Below, piece by piece: positions 24,350 to 32,734 of a DNA stretch of 64,000 nt (positions are counted from its first letter, which is position 1; each line of letters starts with the position of its first letter). This stretch comes from Methylocaldum marinum (GTDB lineage: Bacteria > Pseudomonadota > Gammaproteobacteria > Methylococcales > Methylococcaceae): positions 1 through 64,000 of the forward strand of contig NZ_AP017928.1 in the NCBI RefSeq assembly GCF_003584645.1, given 5' to 3'. The position numbers and the translations under genes are program-made. A model generated the notes under the pieces. That model had not been told where the DNA came from. It made no database searches and saw only the letters and a list, made by a program, of their open reading frames with translations.

Positions 24350-24808
24350 CAACATGCGGACCATATCGACCTTCGTAACCGGTTTTCCATCCAAGCTCTC
24401 GAATCCAGTTGCCGTTACTTCATTGAAACTGCAGTAACCGAGCCGTTCAAAGATCCTCGGGTTACCAGTTTCCTTAATCGTGCTCAGAGTCACCTTCGGC
24501 TTTCCTTCGCGAGTTGCGATTGCTTCTACCTCGCGAACCAACGCCTTTCCAACACCAGAACGCCTCTTTTGCGGATGAACTGCTAGCCCCCTGATGTACA
24601 GCGAATCCGCCTCTCGACAGTATTCGACGACACCAACGATAACTGACCGCTCAACCGCAACGAGAGACACCACCTCCTGCTCAGCGTCTAACGAAGAGAA
24701 ACCATCAATTGTCGGCGCTCGGCGATAGACGCGACGCAGGTCCTCCGTTGCTAGGGTAACGACTTCGGCGACATCGTCCGTGTTGGTTTTTTCGCGTATT
24801 TCCATCAT
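24344..24808 (-). CDS. GNAT-family acetyltransferase (first cassette)
   Basis: A 154-residue GNAT protein: strand beta4 LYIRGLAVHPQKRRSGVGKA with the acetyl-CoA loop QKRRSGVGKAL (R/Q-x-x-G-x-G/A type), then a C-terminal NPRIFERLGYCSF motif. The start is one of two adjacent ATGs at 24808/24805. It is the cassette next to attI, the position best placed to be transcribed from an integron promoter. Substrate unknown. Confidence 0.85.
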   Translation of the reverse strand: MMEIREKTNTDDVAEVVTLATEDLRRVYRRAPTIDGFSSLDAEQEVVSLVAVERSVIVGVVEYCREADSLYIRGLAVHPQKRRSGVGKALVREVEAIATREGKPKVTLSTIKETGNPRIFERLGYCSFNEVTATGFESLDGKPVTKVDMVRMLA

Positions 24809-24818
24809 GATTTCCCAG

Positions 24819-24968
24819 GCTTAACATAAAGTAGACCCCCTAAAAGGCGCCTTATCTTACGCCATTTGTGGGGTATAAACTGATTTCGCTTTCAGAAACC
24901 GCCCAAATATCAAGGCTTTGCTATCTTTAGCGGGGTCGGTCGCCGTTGGTTTTATACACCTGCCCATT
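24819..24968. other. attI-type junction and intI promoter region
   Basis: The last core of the array, GCTTAAC at 24819-24825 (GTTAAGC on the minus strand), has no palindromic partner to its right, so it marks the junction between the first cassette and attI. The 143 bases up to the integrase start would hold attI and the divergent promoters. The cassette promoter itself is not identifiable by eye. Confidence 0.7.
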
Positions 24969-25046
24969 ATGCCGAGCAAGCCGAAACTATTGGATCAAGT
25001 GCGGGACAAAATCCGCGTCAAACATTACAGCCTGCGTACGGAACAG
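24969..25046 (+). pseudogene. intI: Integron integrase, N-terminal 26 codons only
   Basis: ATG at 24969 begins MPSKPKLLDQVRDKIRVKHY and continues SLRTEQ, the conserved beginning of integron tyrosine recombinases (P-K-L-L-D-x-V-R ... H-Y-S-x-R-T-E). After codon 26 the homology ends abruptly in a GC-rich repeat (GACAGGCCCCTCG...). The catalytic domain, including the R-H-R-Y residues, is absent. Position and divergent direction relative to the cassettes are as expected for intI. The gene is dead. Confidence 0.85.
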
Positions 25047-25263
25047 GACAGGCCCCTCGTCTCCGCTCGGGACAGGCCCTTCGACTGGCTCAGGGTAGGC
25101 TCCGCGTCACCCACCGACCCTTCGACTGGGCTCAGGACAGGTCCGAGGTCGCTCGGTGGGTTACGGCCCCACAGCCTAACTCACCTTACAAAAGATGAAT
25201 GCCTGATTGAAAACGATCCGGAATAAGGCAAAATCGGATGGGGCGTCCCGTTCGGCGGTGCCG
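25047..25263. repeat. GC-rich repeat replacing the integrase body
   Basis: Contains two copies of CCTTCGACTGG(G)CTCAGG and an inverted pair GTCACCCACCGA / TCGGTGGGTTAC enclosing the second copy. Such CCCTTCGAC..GGCTCAGG units are common dispersed repeats in bacteria. It directly joins the intI remnant and ends before dgkA. No gene is visible on either strand. Confidence 0.6.
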
Positions 25264-25635
25264 TCAGGCGAATTTCGGCAGCAGTATGAGCAGCCAGGTG
25301 AGGCCGGCCAGGGTCAGGGCCAGGAATACCGCCGCGGAAGCGACATCCTTGGCTCGTCCGGACAGTTCGTGGTGCTCGAAGCTGATGCGGTCGACCACGA
25401 TTTCTATGCCGGTGTTGAGCAGTTCCACGATCAGGATCAGGAGGATGCTCCCTACCAACAAGGCCTTTTCGAAACCGCTCTCCCCGAGCCAGAGTCCCAA
25501 AGGACCCGCGACAGCGAGCAGATAAATCTCCTGGCGAAACGCTTCCTCGCTCAGCCAAGCGGCCTTGAGGCCGTTCATGGAGTTGAAAAAAGCCGCATGA
25601 ATACGGGCCCACCCGGTGAGATTCGGACCTGCCAT
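25264..25635 (-). CDS. dgkA: Diacylglycerol kinase
   Basis: A 123-residue three-helix membrane protein of the DgkA/UdpK family, phosphorylating diacylglycerol (or undecaprenol) with ATP. The signature ELLNTGIEIVVDRISFEHHE contains the catalytic and metal-binding glutamates; FRQEIYLLAVAGPLGLWLG and VASAAVFLALTLAGLTWLLI are membrane helices. Last gene of a leftward trio with the glycosyltransferase and PAP2 phosphatase, which points to recycling of lipid intermediates. Confidence 0.93.
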   Translation of the reverse strand: MAGPNLTGWARIHAAFFNSMNGLKAAWLSEEAFRQEIYLLAVAGPLGLWLGESGFEKALLVGSILLILIVELLNTGIEIVVDRISFEHHELSGRAKDVASAAVFLALTLAGLTWLLILLPKFA

Positions 25636-25644
25636 AAATCGGTA

Positions 25645-26688
25645 TTATGCTTCGCTTCTTTGAACCCGGCTCCAGATGCTGTCCACCCAGGATTTGTCGA
25701 CCGCCAGATCGCCTTGCATCAGCCAATCGACGACGGACTGGGCCACGTCCGGATAGGCGACCCTGGAGGCCCGGCTCTGTTGCAACCAGGCCTCGATGGT
25801 GGGGCCGTCGAGGTTTTGCATTACCTGGCCGAGTTGCAGGAGTTCCAGGGCCAGTGCATTGGAGAGTTGTTCCATCTGCCGATGCAGCGGCTTGACCAGG
25901 AGCTTCTTGCCCAGATGCAGGGCTTCGCTGGTCAACTCGAATCCGGAGTTGCAGATCACGCCGGCGGCGTCGGCGAAATCCTGCCGAAATCCCGTGCGGG
26001 AAAGCTGTTTGACATGGATGTGTTCGGGCCGGGGGTGGCGCTCGTCGGGCATGGTCGAGCTGTAAATGTGAAACTGGCGCTGACGGAAGGGCTTCAGCAA
26101 TCGGATGACGTGGTTGACATCCTCGAAGGGCAGGTAAACGATGATCTTGTCCTGTTGAACCGAGACGGACTCCAGATCGGTTTCGATGATGGGCGGAAGG
26201 ATGGGGTAATGGAAATGGTGCCAGTGTACGCCCAAGCCGACGGCGACCGGCGCGAAATACTTGAGTACCTGGCTGCCCATGAAATCGACTTCCGCTTTGG
26301 GAATATCGTAGCCGAAGGCGTACTGATGGCCGATGCCGACCGTCTTGATGCCCTGTATCCGCGCGGCCCAGGCGGTTACCGGTTCGAAATCGCTGATGAC
26401 GATATCGTAGGAGCTCAGGTCCAGGTTTTTGACGTCGCGGACGAAGGCGGCGAGATTGTTGCGAAAGGCGGTCTTGAGGTAACGCACATTGCCGAACCTG
26501 GTTTCGAATGTGAGCCCGGCTCGCCATTGGTAATCGCCGAAAATTTCCATTTCAAACAGCTTTTCCCAAGGGCGGCCGGTAAACAGGTATGTGACTTCGG
26601 CTCCGGCTTGCTTGAGCTTGGGCGCGATCGCTCTCGCGCGCGTGATGTGACCATTGCCGGTTGCCTGAACGCCATAAAATACTTTCAC
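25645..26688 (-). CDS. MurG-like glycosyltransferase (MJ1255/VC2487 type)
   Basis: GTG start at 26688, overlapping the stop of the PAP2 gene (GTGA), giving 347 residues. The N-terminus VKVFYGVQATGNGHITRARA is the GNGHxxRA loop of GT-B enzymes resembling MurG. DIVISDFEPVTAWAARIQGI and a C-terminal NSGFELTSEALHLGKKLLVK (sugar-nucleotide-binding region) follow. Translationally coupled to PAP2 and followed by dgkA, so likely acts on a lipid carrier or glycolipid at the inner membrane; the acceptor is unknown. Confidence 0.82.
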   Translation of the reverse strand: MKVFYGVQATGNGHITRARAIAPKLKQAGAEVTYLFTGRPWEKLFEMEIFGDYQWRAGLTFETRFGNVRYLKTAFRNNLAAFVRDVKNLDLSSYDIVISDFEPVTAWAARIQGIKTVGIGHQYAFGYDIPKAEVDFMGSQVLKYFAPVAVGLGVHWHHFHYPILPPIIETDLESVSVQQDKIIVYLPFEDVNHVIRLLKPFRQRQFHIYSSTMPDERHPRPEHIHVKQLSRTGFRQDFADAAGVICNSGFELTSEALHLGKKLLVKPLHRQMEQLSNALALELLQLGQVMQNLDGPTIEAWLQQSRASRVAYPDVAQSVVDWLMQGDLAVDKSWVDSIWSRVQRSEA

Positions 26689-27209
26689 GTCAGTTGTATT
26701 TCTAAACTCAGTAGGGCCAAAAGGGTCCCCATCAGTGCTCCGATCAGCGTGTCGGTGGGAAAGTGGACGCCGAGCACGACCCGCGCCATGCCTATGGACA
26801 CCGCCCAGGCCACCAGCAAGGGCGTAAACGCCGGGTGAAAGTAGCTCGCCAGTGTGGCCACCAGAAACGCCGCGGAGGTGTGTCCGGACGGGAAGCTGAA
26901 ACGGTCGGACGGGATGATGAAGCTCGGGATGTTCAGCGCGGCCTGCGGCCGGTCGCGCCGGCATAGATTCTTCAGGATGAAATAGACCGGACGCTCGATG
27001 GCGAAACCCAGCAACAGGCATTTGAGAAGAACCGATTCCGCGGCGTGTCCGAAAAAGGCTAGCGTGAGTCCGAGCATCAGGTACAAATGCCCGTCTCCGG
27101 TCCTGGAGATGTAGCGCGCGCCGCGGACCAGCACGCGCTGGGATTTGCGTTGCGTTATCCAGAGAAACAGATTGACGTCGTAAGTGTGGATCGTCTGCAT
27201 GAATTTCAT
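26685..27209 (-). CDS. PAP2-family lipid phosphatase
   Basis: A 174-residue membrane protein with the three PAP2 motifs: LKNLCRRDRPQ (KxxxxxxRP), FSFPSGHTSAAF (PSGH) and ARVVLGVHFPTD (SRxxxxxHxxxD type), separated by hydrophobic helices. Members dephosphorylate phosphatidate or undecaprenyl pyrophosphate on the periplasmic side. Start taken at ATG 27209; ATG 27200 is in frame. Confidence 0.9.
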   Translation of the reverse strand: MKFMQTIHTYDVNLFLWITQRKSQRVLVRGARYISRTGDGHLYLMLGLTLAFFGHAAESVLLKCLLLGFAIERPVYFILKNLCRRDRPQAALNIPSFIIPSDRFSFPSGHTSAAFLVATLASYFHPAFTPLLVAWAVSIGMARVVLGVHFPTDTLIGALMGTLLALLSLEIQLT

Positions 27210-27310
27210 GGCACGCTACTCCCTGAGGATTACGCTTAAACCTTAGTCTTTACAAATGACAATGCCGTGACGGAAAGATGAATACTCGATGACAGAGAGC
27301 GGCGCGCGAA
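27210..27310. other. Short intergenic region
   Basis: About 100 bases separate the GT4 gene from the PAP2 trio; no hairpin or conserved site is evident. Confidence 0.3.
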
Positions 27311-28351
27311 TCAGGAATACCGCTGCCACCAGGCGGGCGAACGCTGGCCGTTTTTGGGAATGGGAACCAGATAGCTTTCGAACAGGAGGGCGCAATCGCG
27401 CCAGGAATAGCGGAGGGCATACCGGCGGCAATCCTCGGCGTCGAGTTTCAGCGCTACGGTGACGGCTTTCGCCAGGTCTTCGTCGAGACAGCCGACGCGG
27501 TCGCTCAGTATTACGTCCTTGGGACCCTCCACCGGAAATGCCGCGACCGGAACGCCGGAGGCCAGCGCCTCCAGCATAACCAGGCCGAAGGTGTCGGTCC
27601 GGCTCGGAAATACGAAGACGTCGGCGGCCGCGAGATAGCGCGCCAAGTCCTCGCCGTATTTGTAACCGACGAAGCGGACCTCGGGATATTTGTGCTCGAG
27701 TTCCTCCCGCTGCGGTCCGTCGCCGACCACGTACTTGGTGCCGGGGAGATCCAGGCTGAGAAAGGCTTCGATGTTCTTTTCGATCGCCACCCGGCCGGCA
27801 TAAAGCAGCACCGGGCGGGGGTCCGAAAGGAAGTCCTTGCTCCGGGGACGGAACAGTTCGGTGTCCACCCCGCGCGACCACAAAACCGGATTCTTGAAGC
27901 CGCGAGCCTTGAGCTCCTCCAGCAAGGTGGGCGTCGCGGTCATCAGGCGTTCGCTCTCGCCGTGAAACCAGCGCAGGAAGGAATAGCCCAGGGAGAGCGG
28001 CAGGCCGGTGCGAAGATGGATGTATTCGGCGAAACGGGTGTGGAATGAACTGGTGTAAGGCAGCCCGCGCCGCTTGCAATAGCTCCGGGCCGCCATCCCC
28101 AGAGGACCTTCCGTGGCGATATGAATGGCATCGGGCTGAAAGGCGTCCAGCCGGGTGCGGAGCTTCGGTCCGCAGCCCAGCGCCAGGCGAATTTCCGGAT
28201 AGCTGGGACAGGGCCAGGTACGAAACTGATCCGGGGTGAAGGTTTCGACCGTATGTCCGATCGCGCGAAGCTGCTCAGAGATCGTGCGCAGCGTGGTAAC
28301 GACGCCATTAGTTTGTGGGGGCCAGGCGTCCGTGATCAGGGCGAGTTTCAA
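27311..28351 (-). CDS. GT4 glycosyltransferase (group 1)
   Basis: TTG start at 28351 within the end of the phosphoesterase gene (44-base overlap), giving 346 residues. N-terminal LKLALITDAWPPQTNGVVTT is the GT-B loop of family 4 enzymes. The C-terminal domain has VLLYAGRVAIEKNIEAFLSL, VFVFPSRTDTFGLVMLEALA (the EX7E motif) and GVPVAAFPVEG. Relatives are lipid alpha-mannosyl- or glucosyltransferases. The overlap with an LpxH-like gene and the nearby olsBA pair suggest a glycolipid acceptor. Confidence 0.85.
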   Translation of the reverse strand: MKLALITDAWPPQTNGVVTTLRTISEQLRAIGHTVETFTPDQFRTWPCPSYPEIRLALGCGPKLRTRLDAFQPDAIHIATEGPLGMAARSYCKRRGLPYTSSFHTRFAEYIHLRTGLPLSLGYSFLRWFHGESERLMTATPTLLEELKARGFKNPVLWSRGVDTELFRPRSKDFLSDPRPVLLYAGRVAIEKNIEAFLSLDLPGTKYVVGDGPQREELEHKYPEVRFVGYKYGEDLARYLAAADVFVFPSRTDTFGLVMLEALASGVPVAAFPVEGPKDVILSDRVGCLDEDLAKAVTVALKLDAEDCRRYALRYSWRDCALLFESYLVPIPKNGQRSPAWWQRYS

Positions 28352-29117
28352 GCGCGAAGTCCTCCAGGAGTTGGGTGCTTTGTTCCAGCCAGCGGATGAC
28401 CGACAGCGTTCCGGCATGGCTTTCGGCCAGGGCGGTACAGCTTTCGACCCAGTCGCCGCAATTGCCGTACAGCGTGCCGTACTCCGCGGTCCGGATCGTG
28501 GCATGGTGAATATGGCCGCAAATCACGCCGTCCAGCTCCTGTTCGTAAGCTTCGTGGATCAGCGCCCGCTCGAAATCGAAGATGAAGTCCACGGCGTTTT
28601 TCACCTTGTGCTTGATGTAAGCCGACATGGACCAGTAAGGAAAGCCGAGAATCCGGCGGACGTGATTGAACCAGCGGTTGACCTCGATCAGGAAGTCGTA
28701 GGCGCCGCTGCCGAGAACGGCCAGCCAGCGGCTGGAGCAGACCACGCCGTCGAATTCGTCACCGTGCAGTACCAGGAATCTCCGGCCGTCGGCCGTCTCG
28801 TGGACGGCGCGGGGGTGGATCTCGATGCCGTTGAACACGGTGCCGATGTAGCCACGGAAGATCTCGTCGTGGTTGCCGGGGATGTAAATCACCCGAGTGC
28901 CCCGCGCCGCCATGGCCATGACGGTGCGCACGATCTCGTTGTGCAGGCGGGGCCAGTAAAACCCGCTTTTCAGTTTCCAGAAATCGATGATGTCGCCTAC
29001 CAGGTAGAGGCGTTCACATTCGATATGCCGCAAAAAATCGAGGAGATACTCATCCTTGCAGCCCCTCGTTCCCAGATGTACGTCGGAAATCCAGACGGTG
29101 CGGTATTTCAGCTTCAT
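28308..29117 (-). CDS. LpxH-like metallophosphoesterase
   Basis: Start at ATG 29117 (MKLKYRTVWISDVHLGTRGC), the only one that leaves the first metal motif intact near the N-terminus. Calcineurin-type motifs: ISDVHLG, LVGDIIDFW, YIPGNHDE, LHGDEFD and CGHIHHA. The pattern is that of the UDP-2,3-diacylglucosamine diphosphatase-like family, as long as 269 residues with two helical inserts (HEVNRWFNHVRRILGF-like). It may not be the true lipid A enzyme; related proteins are paired with GT4 enzymes in lipid operons. Confidence 0.85.
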   Translation of the reverse strand: MKLKYRTVWISDVHLGTRGCKDEYLLDFLRHIECERLYLVGDIIDFWKLKSGFYWPRLHNEIVRTVMAMAARGTRVIYIPGNHDEIFRGYIGTVFNGIEIHPRAVHETADGRRFLVLHGDEFDGVVCSSRWLAVLGSGAYDFLIEVNRWFNHVRRILGFPYWSMSAYIKHKVKNAVDFIFDFERALIHEAYEQELDGVICGHIHHATIRTAEYGTLYGNCGDWVESCTALAESHAGTLSVIRWLEQSTQLLEDFALETRPDHGRLAPTN

Positions 29118-29188
29118 GGATAGTCCTGGCTTCGGTTGAAACTGGCGAAAAATTAAAGGGTGATTCTTAAAACGCCGTGACGGACCGG

Positions 29189-29965
29189 TTACGGGTTCAT
29201 GACGGCCAGGCCGCATGAAGGACTATGGGTTTCGAGCGCGGCCACGATTTGCCGGCGCGTGGTCTGCGCCAGTTCGTTTCGCCCCGGCCCGGGCGCAACG
29301 GAGGCGCAATAGTGCACATGGAGATCGATACGATCGAGCTGGAGAATGCCGAGGAGATGCGGCAGAAATTCGTCTTCGCCGACGAAGGGCGCGCATTCCC
29401 TGGCCTCGCCGTGGTAACGAAGAGCGACTGCCTGCACGCGCGCTCCCGCGAGCTGCGCAGCCTGGAACAGCTTGCCGTGGAAACGCAGAACCCGGTCGCC
29501 GGTGGTGGTCGTGCCTTCCGGGAATAGCACCAGGCGTTTGCCCTGGCGCAATTGCCAGGCCATTTGTTCGGCGACGGCCGCGCTCTGCGCCGCATCGCCG
29601 CGCTGTACGAAGAGCGTGCCGATGCCTTTCGCCAGGTAGCCCATGATCGGCCAGTCCGCCACTTCCCGTTTGGCGACGAACAGGCACGGGCCTTGCGCTC
29701 CGAGGGCGATGATGTCCAGCCAGGAAACGTGATTGGCCACGACCAGCCGGGCGTTCCCGTCGGGCCGCCCGTGGATGTGCAAGTGCAGATTGAGTATCCG
29801 GCACACGGCGCGATTCCAGCTTACGACGATGGCGTCGTTGAAGGCGGCCGCCCGCCGTCCCGCCAGCAGCCGCAGCGCCGGCATCAGCGTGCTCACGGCA
29901 GCGATGCCGGCCGCGAACATGGCGGCGATCGCCAGGGCCTTAAGCCACGACCGGCAGCGCCCCAT
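29189..29965 (-). CDS. olsA: 1-acyl-glycerol-phosphate acyltransferase-like (OlsA type)
   Basis: A 258-residue PlsC-family protein. N-terminal membrane helix (LKALAIAAMFAAGIAAVSTL), then the HX4D motif VANHVSWLDIIALG and the LFPEGTTTTGDR acceptor-binding motif. It overlaps the upstream olsB-like gene by 26 bases, which makes it the likely O-acyltransferase (OlsA) that adds the second acyl chain to lyso-ornithine lipid. A general phosphatidate synthase role is the alternative. Confidence 0.82.
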   Translation of the reverse strand: MGRCRSWLKALAIAAMFAAGIAAVSTLMPALRLLAGRRAAAFNDAIVVSWNRAVCRILNLHLHIHGRPDGNARLVVANHVSWLDIIALGAQGPCLFVAKREVADWPIMGYLAKGIGTLFVQRGDAAQSAAVAEQMAWQLRQGKRLVLFPEGTTTTGDRVLRFHGKLFQAAQLAGARVQAVALRYHGEARECAPFVGEDEFLPHLLGILQLDRIDLHVHYCASVAPGPGRNELAQTTRRQIVAALETHSPSCGLAVMNP

Positions 29966-30731
29966 GCGAACCCTCCTGCTTGCTGGCGATGAAACGCTTT
30001 TCGTAGCGAGCCTGCATGCGGGACAGATCCAGCAGAATGAACACGTCCATGACGTTGAAATCCTCGTCCCAGAAAGGATCTCCCAAAACCCGGCAGCCGA
30101 GCCGCAAATAGGCCTGCAACAGGGGCGGGATGCCGCTTTCGTCCTGAATGCAGCGCTTGCGCACGGGAACCGGAATCTTCGGCCATACCGAGAGTTTCTC
30201 CGGACCGAACTGGTGCGGCTCGATCTGGCGGTAGACCGCGTCGACCGCGAAGCCGCTCGGCCCCGGCGGGATGCTGGCGCAGCCCATCAAATACTTGAAA
30301 CCGCCGTTGTAGGCATATTCCGCCAGCCCGTTCCACAAAGTGCCGAGAACCACGCTGCCGCGGTGCGAAGGATCGACGCAGGTGCGCCCGATTTCCAGGA
30401 AGCGTCCGGGCAAAGCCAAGACCTCGTCGAGATGGAATTCGCCCTCGGAATAAAACCGCCCCAGCCGCGCCGCCTGAATATCGCTCAGCAGACGGGTACA
30501 GGCGACGACCTTTCCGGTCTGGGTGTCGCGTACCAGGAGATGGTCGCAGTAGTCGTCGATCTCGTCATAATCGAGACCCTCTATCCTGGAGTGCAAGCGA
30601 GCGCCCATCTCTTCGGCGAACACGTGGTAGCGCAGGGCCTGAGTGGCGCGAACGGTAGCCGGGTCGCGCGCGACTTCGGCGGCGTAACGGCGGGGACGGG
30701 ACGAGAGAGAAACCTCGCATTTTGCAGACAT
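29940..30731 (-). CDS. olsB: L-ornithine N-acyltransferase (OlsB type)
   Basis: A 263-residue GNAT-related acyltransferase. RYHVFAEEMGARLHSRIEGL and YDEIDDYCDHLLVRD followed by VVACTRLL and FLEIGRTCVDPSHRG are hallmarks of OlsB/haemolysin-like N-acyl transferases that use acyl-ACP to acylate ornithine. Together with the overlapping olsA-like gene it would make ornithine lipids, phosphorus-free membrane lipids. Promoter presumably lies in 30,732-30,780. Confidence 0.85.
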   Translation of the reverse strand: MSAKCEVSLSSRPRRYAAEVARDPATVRATQALRYHVFAEEMGARLHSRIEGLDYDEIDDYCDHLLVRDTQTGKVVACTRLLSDIQAARLGRFYSEGEFHLDEVLALPGRFLEIGRTCVDPSHRGSVVLGTLWNGLAEYAYNGGFKYLMGCASIPPGPSGFAVDAVYRQIEPHQFGPEKLSVWPKIPVPVRKRCIQDESGIPPLLQAYLRLGCRVLGDPFWDEDFNVMDVFILLDLSRMQARYEKRFIASKQEGSHGALPVVA

Positions 30732-31210
30732 GTGAGCCTTCCGTAGGTATTTCGATACGAAAGCACTTTACGGAGGCTGTATGACGCAAATATTGCGGGT
30801 GGGTGACGAAATGATGACAGGCGTTGGGATTGGAAGGGGCTATGGTGGGTCGCTGAAGTCCGTTTTATTGCTGCCTGGGACAACTCCCAACGAGACTTAT
30901 CCATGCTTGTTCTCTAAGGAGGCTCTGAATAAGCCCTCTCTTTTTGGGAGCGGGTTGGGTGAGGGCCCGTTATTAATTAGGCCCGTAAATACCCTCCTGG
31001 TATTTACGGGCCGCCGCCCAGGCCGGTACATGCCCGATTTGGGTTCACGCGGCTTGTCGCCGCGCCGGGGCATCCCTGCCCCGGATTAACCCGGCCTATA
31101 TTTATAGGCCGGGTTAATAGATCAATCAGTTGCACGGGCCTCTCCTCCGGATTGGAGACTTGAACGGCGCCTTTGGGCGCCGTCCGAAATGGCCATAGGG
31201 TCGCCGGCAA
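30732..31210. other. Intergenic region with a cluster of perfect hairpins
   Basis: No gene. Three perfect inverted repeats: GCCCGTAAATACC / GGTATTTACGGGC at 30981-31011 (13-bp arms), a 34-bp palindrome at 31085-31118 with 16-bp arms (ATTAACCCGGCCTATA), and ACGGCGCC / GGCGCCGT at 31164-31183. Smaller GC hairpins (GCGGCTTGTCGCCGC, GGGGCATCCCTGCCCC) lie between. The hairpins lack long T tracts, so they are not classic terminators; REP-like or mRNA-stabilising elements behind the PEP-CTERM gene are possible. Confidence 0.7.
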
Positions 31211-32336
31211 TCAGTGTTCCCAGTTACGGCGAAACCCGATCATCCCCGCCATCGCGATGACCATCAGGGCCAGGGTGCCGGGTTCCGGCACTCCGCCGAC
31301 GGCGGGACCGATGTATTCGAGCAGGAGCGCACGACTTCCGACGCTTGGGTGAAACCCCACGGCGGCGATATCGCCGGATTCGTTGATGTCGTGTGCTTCG
31401 GCGATCGTCCAGCCCGAGAGCGGATCGATCAGGTCGTTCAAGTTCTGCAGGATACTGTTGCTGTATAGGAAGCCTTGTTGACGCCCGTTACTGTCATTGC
31501 TACTCCCGACGACCTGTCCGGTGTCGTTGATGGCCCATGCCTCGCCGTATAGGCCGCCGAATGTGCCGAGGTCGATCATCGTGCCGTTGCTGTAGAGAAA
31601 CGGATGGATTTCCAGGTCTTCGATCGTGAAATACCCGACTACCTGCCCGTGGTTGTTAATATCCCGGGCTGAACTCTGTCCGCCGGCATACACACCCACG
31701 GGGGCAAGCCCGCCCAGGTCCGTCATCTTGCCGTCGCTGTACAGGAAGGCATAGATGGACAAATCGCCACTTCGCTGCGCGGCTCCCACGACCTGCCCAT
31801 GATCGTTGATGGCACCGGCCGAGCTGTATTCGCCGCCGAGCGTCCCCAAGTCGGCCATCACGCCCTCGCTGTACAGGAAGGCATGATTTTCCGCATCGCC
31901 GGGATGGCTACGTCCGGCCACCTGCCCCCTATCGTTGATGCCGGAGGCCCCGCCGTGTTCGCCGCCGAGCGTGCCCAAGTCGGTCATTACGCCGTTGCTG
32001 TACAGGAAGGCACGGTAAGTCGTATTGCCGCTGGTCGAGGCAGTTCCTACCACGTGTCCTTTGTTGTTGATATCGCCGGCAAAGCTGTAGGTGCCGCCGA
32101 ATGTGCCCAGATCGGTCATCACTCCATCGCTGTACAGGAAGGCATGTGATTGATGTCCGCTGCTGGTAGAGCTAGACCCGACGACCTGCCCGGCGTCGTT
32201 GAGACCCCAAGCCGCGCTAGATGTCCCACCCAGCGTGCCGAGGTCGATAACGTGGTAGACAGGTGTGGCCTGGGCGAAGCCCGTCGCCCGTCGCCGCCAG
32301 CAGACAGGCAAGCAGGGGTAGGGAATAGATTTTCAT
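31211..32336 (-). pseudogene. HAF-repeat PEP-CTERM protein, frameshifted in signal peptide
   Basis: The main frame carries about seven HAF-type repeats (DLGTLGGxxSxAxGINDxGQ, each followed by HAFLYSDG) and ends with a PEP-CTERM sorting signal: VPEPGTLALMVIAMAGMIGF then RRNWEH. The signal peptide MKIYSLPLLACLLAATG lies in another frame. A tandem CGACGGG duplication (32280-32293) accounts for it: with one copy the frame runs LLAATGFAQATPVYH, a proper cleavage region. A TTG start at 32311 would give a protein without the signal. Surface protein anchored by exosortase if expressed. Confidence 0.85.
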
Positions 32337-32734
32337 GGTCTTGCTCCGACAAAAATGGGTTGAATCAATGGGGAAGCAATATTTATTCCCTGAACATGCT
32401 GATTCCGTGCATCCCGAACACAGGATTGAGATGATCCTTAGCGACCCTCTCAATCCTTGATGAATTGGACATTTATACTTCGGTGCAGAAGGACTATGGA
32501 TGAGTCTCTTTCCGGCGCTCGCGGTTTACGAGACATAGTTGCCCCCATCTCTTTTTGCAATCCTCCCCGCAGGCGCTGGAGCATTGTCGAGATCAGCATT
32601 CGTAGGTCGGCAATCCTTTGCCGACGAAGACGCTCGGCCGGGAAGTAGCGTCGGGAAAGGGATTGCCGACCTACTCGCTCGCGCCCGTACCGTAGGCATG
32701 AAAATGCTCTAGCGCCGCGCCAGCGGCACCTTTT
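32337..32734. other. Intergenic region with dispersed palindromic repeat
   Basis: No gene recognised. Holds one copy of the dispersed element: GTAGGTCGGCAATCC (32602-32616) and its inverse GGATTGCCGACCTAC (32659-32673). Confidence 0.7.
32602..32673. repeat. REP-like palindromic repeat, copy 1
   Basis: Perfect 15-bp terminal arms GTAGGTCGGCAATCC / GGATTGCCGACCTAC around CGAAGACGCTCGGCCGGG. The same family recurs at 34781, 36290, 61866-62063 and 63281-63364. Confidence 0.88.

Larger units (their letters stand above)
1..25046. mobile_element. Chromosomal integron cassette array with truncated integrase
   Basis: Twenty-six imperfect palindromes with RYYYAAC left cores and GTTRRRY right cores alternate with mostly minus-strand genes, the layout of an integron cassette array. 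In the attC sites where I aligned the arms, the extra unpaired base lies in the right half on the plus strand, so the canonical attC top strand is the minus strand, matching gene direction. The attI end is therefore on the right, where an integrase N-terminus is found divergently at 24,969. The left end of the array is not resolved; bases 1-148 contain no attC that I can delimit. An IS66 element interrupts one cassette. Confidence 0.93.

Noticed and set aside
24880..24895. CTG-N10-CAG near the intI start as a LexA site
   Set aside because: It lacks the T and A next to the CTG/CAG ends and the AT-rich centre expected of a LexA box; a pattern this loose occurs often by chance.
25207..26838. Long plus-strand open frame (543 codons) opposite the glycosyltransferase and dgkA
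   Set aside because: It is the GC-rich shadow of well-recognised minus-strand genes and shows no domain.
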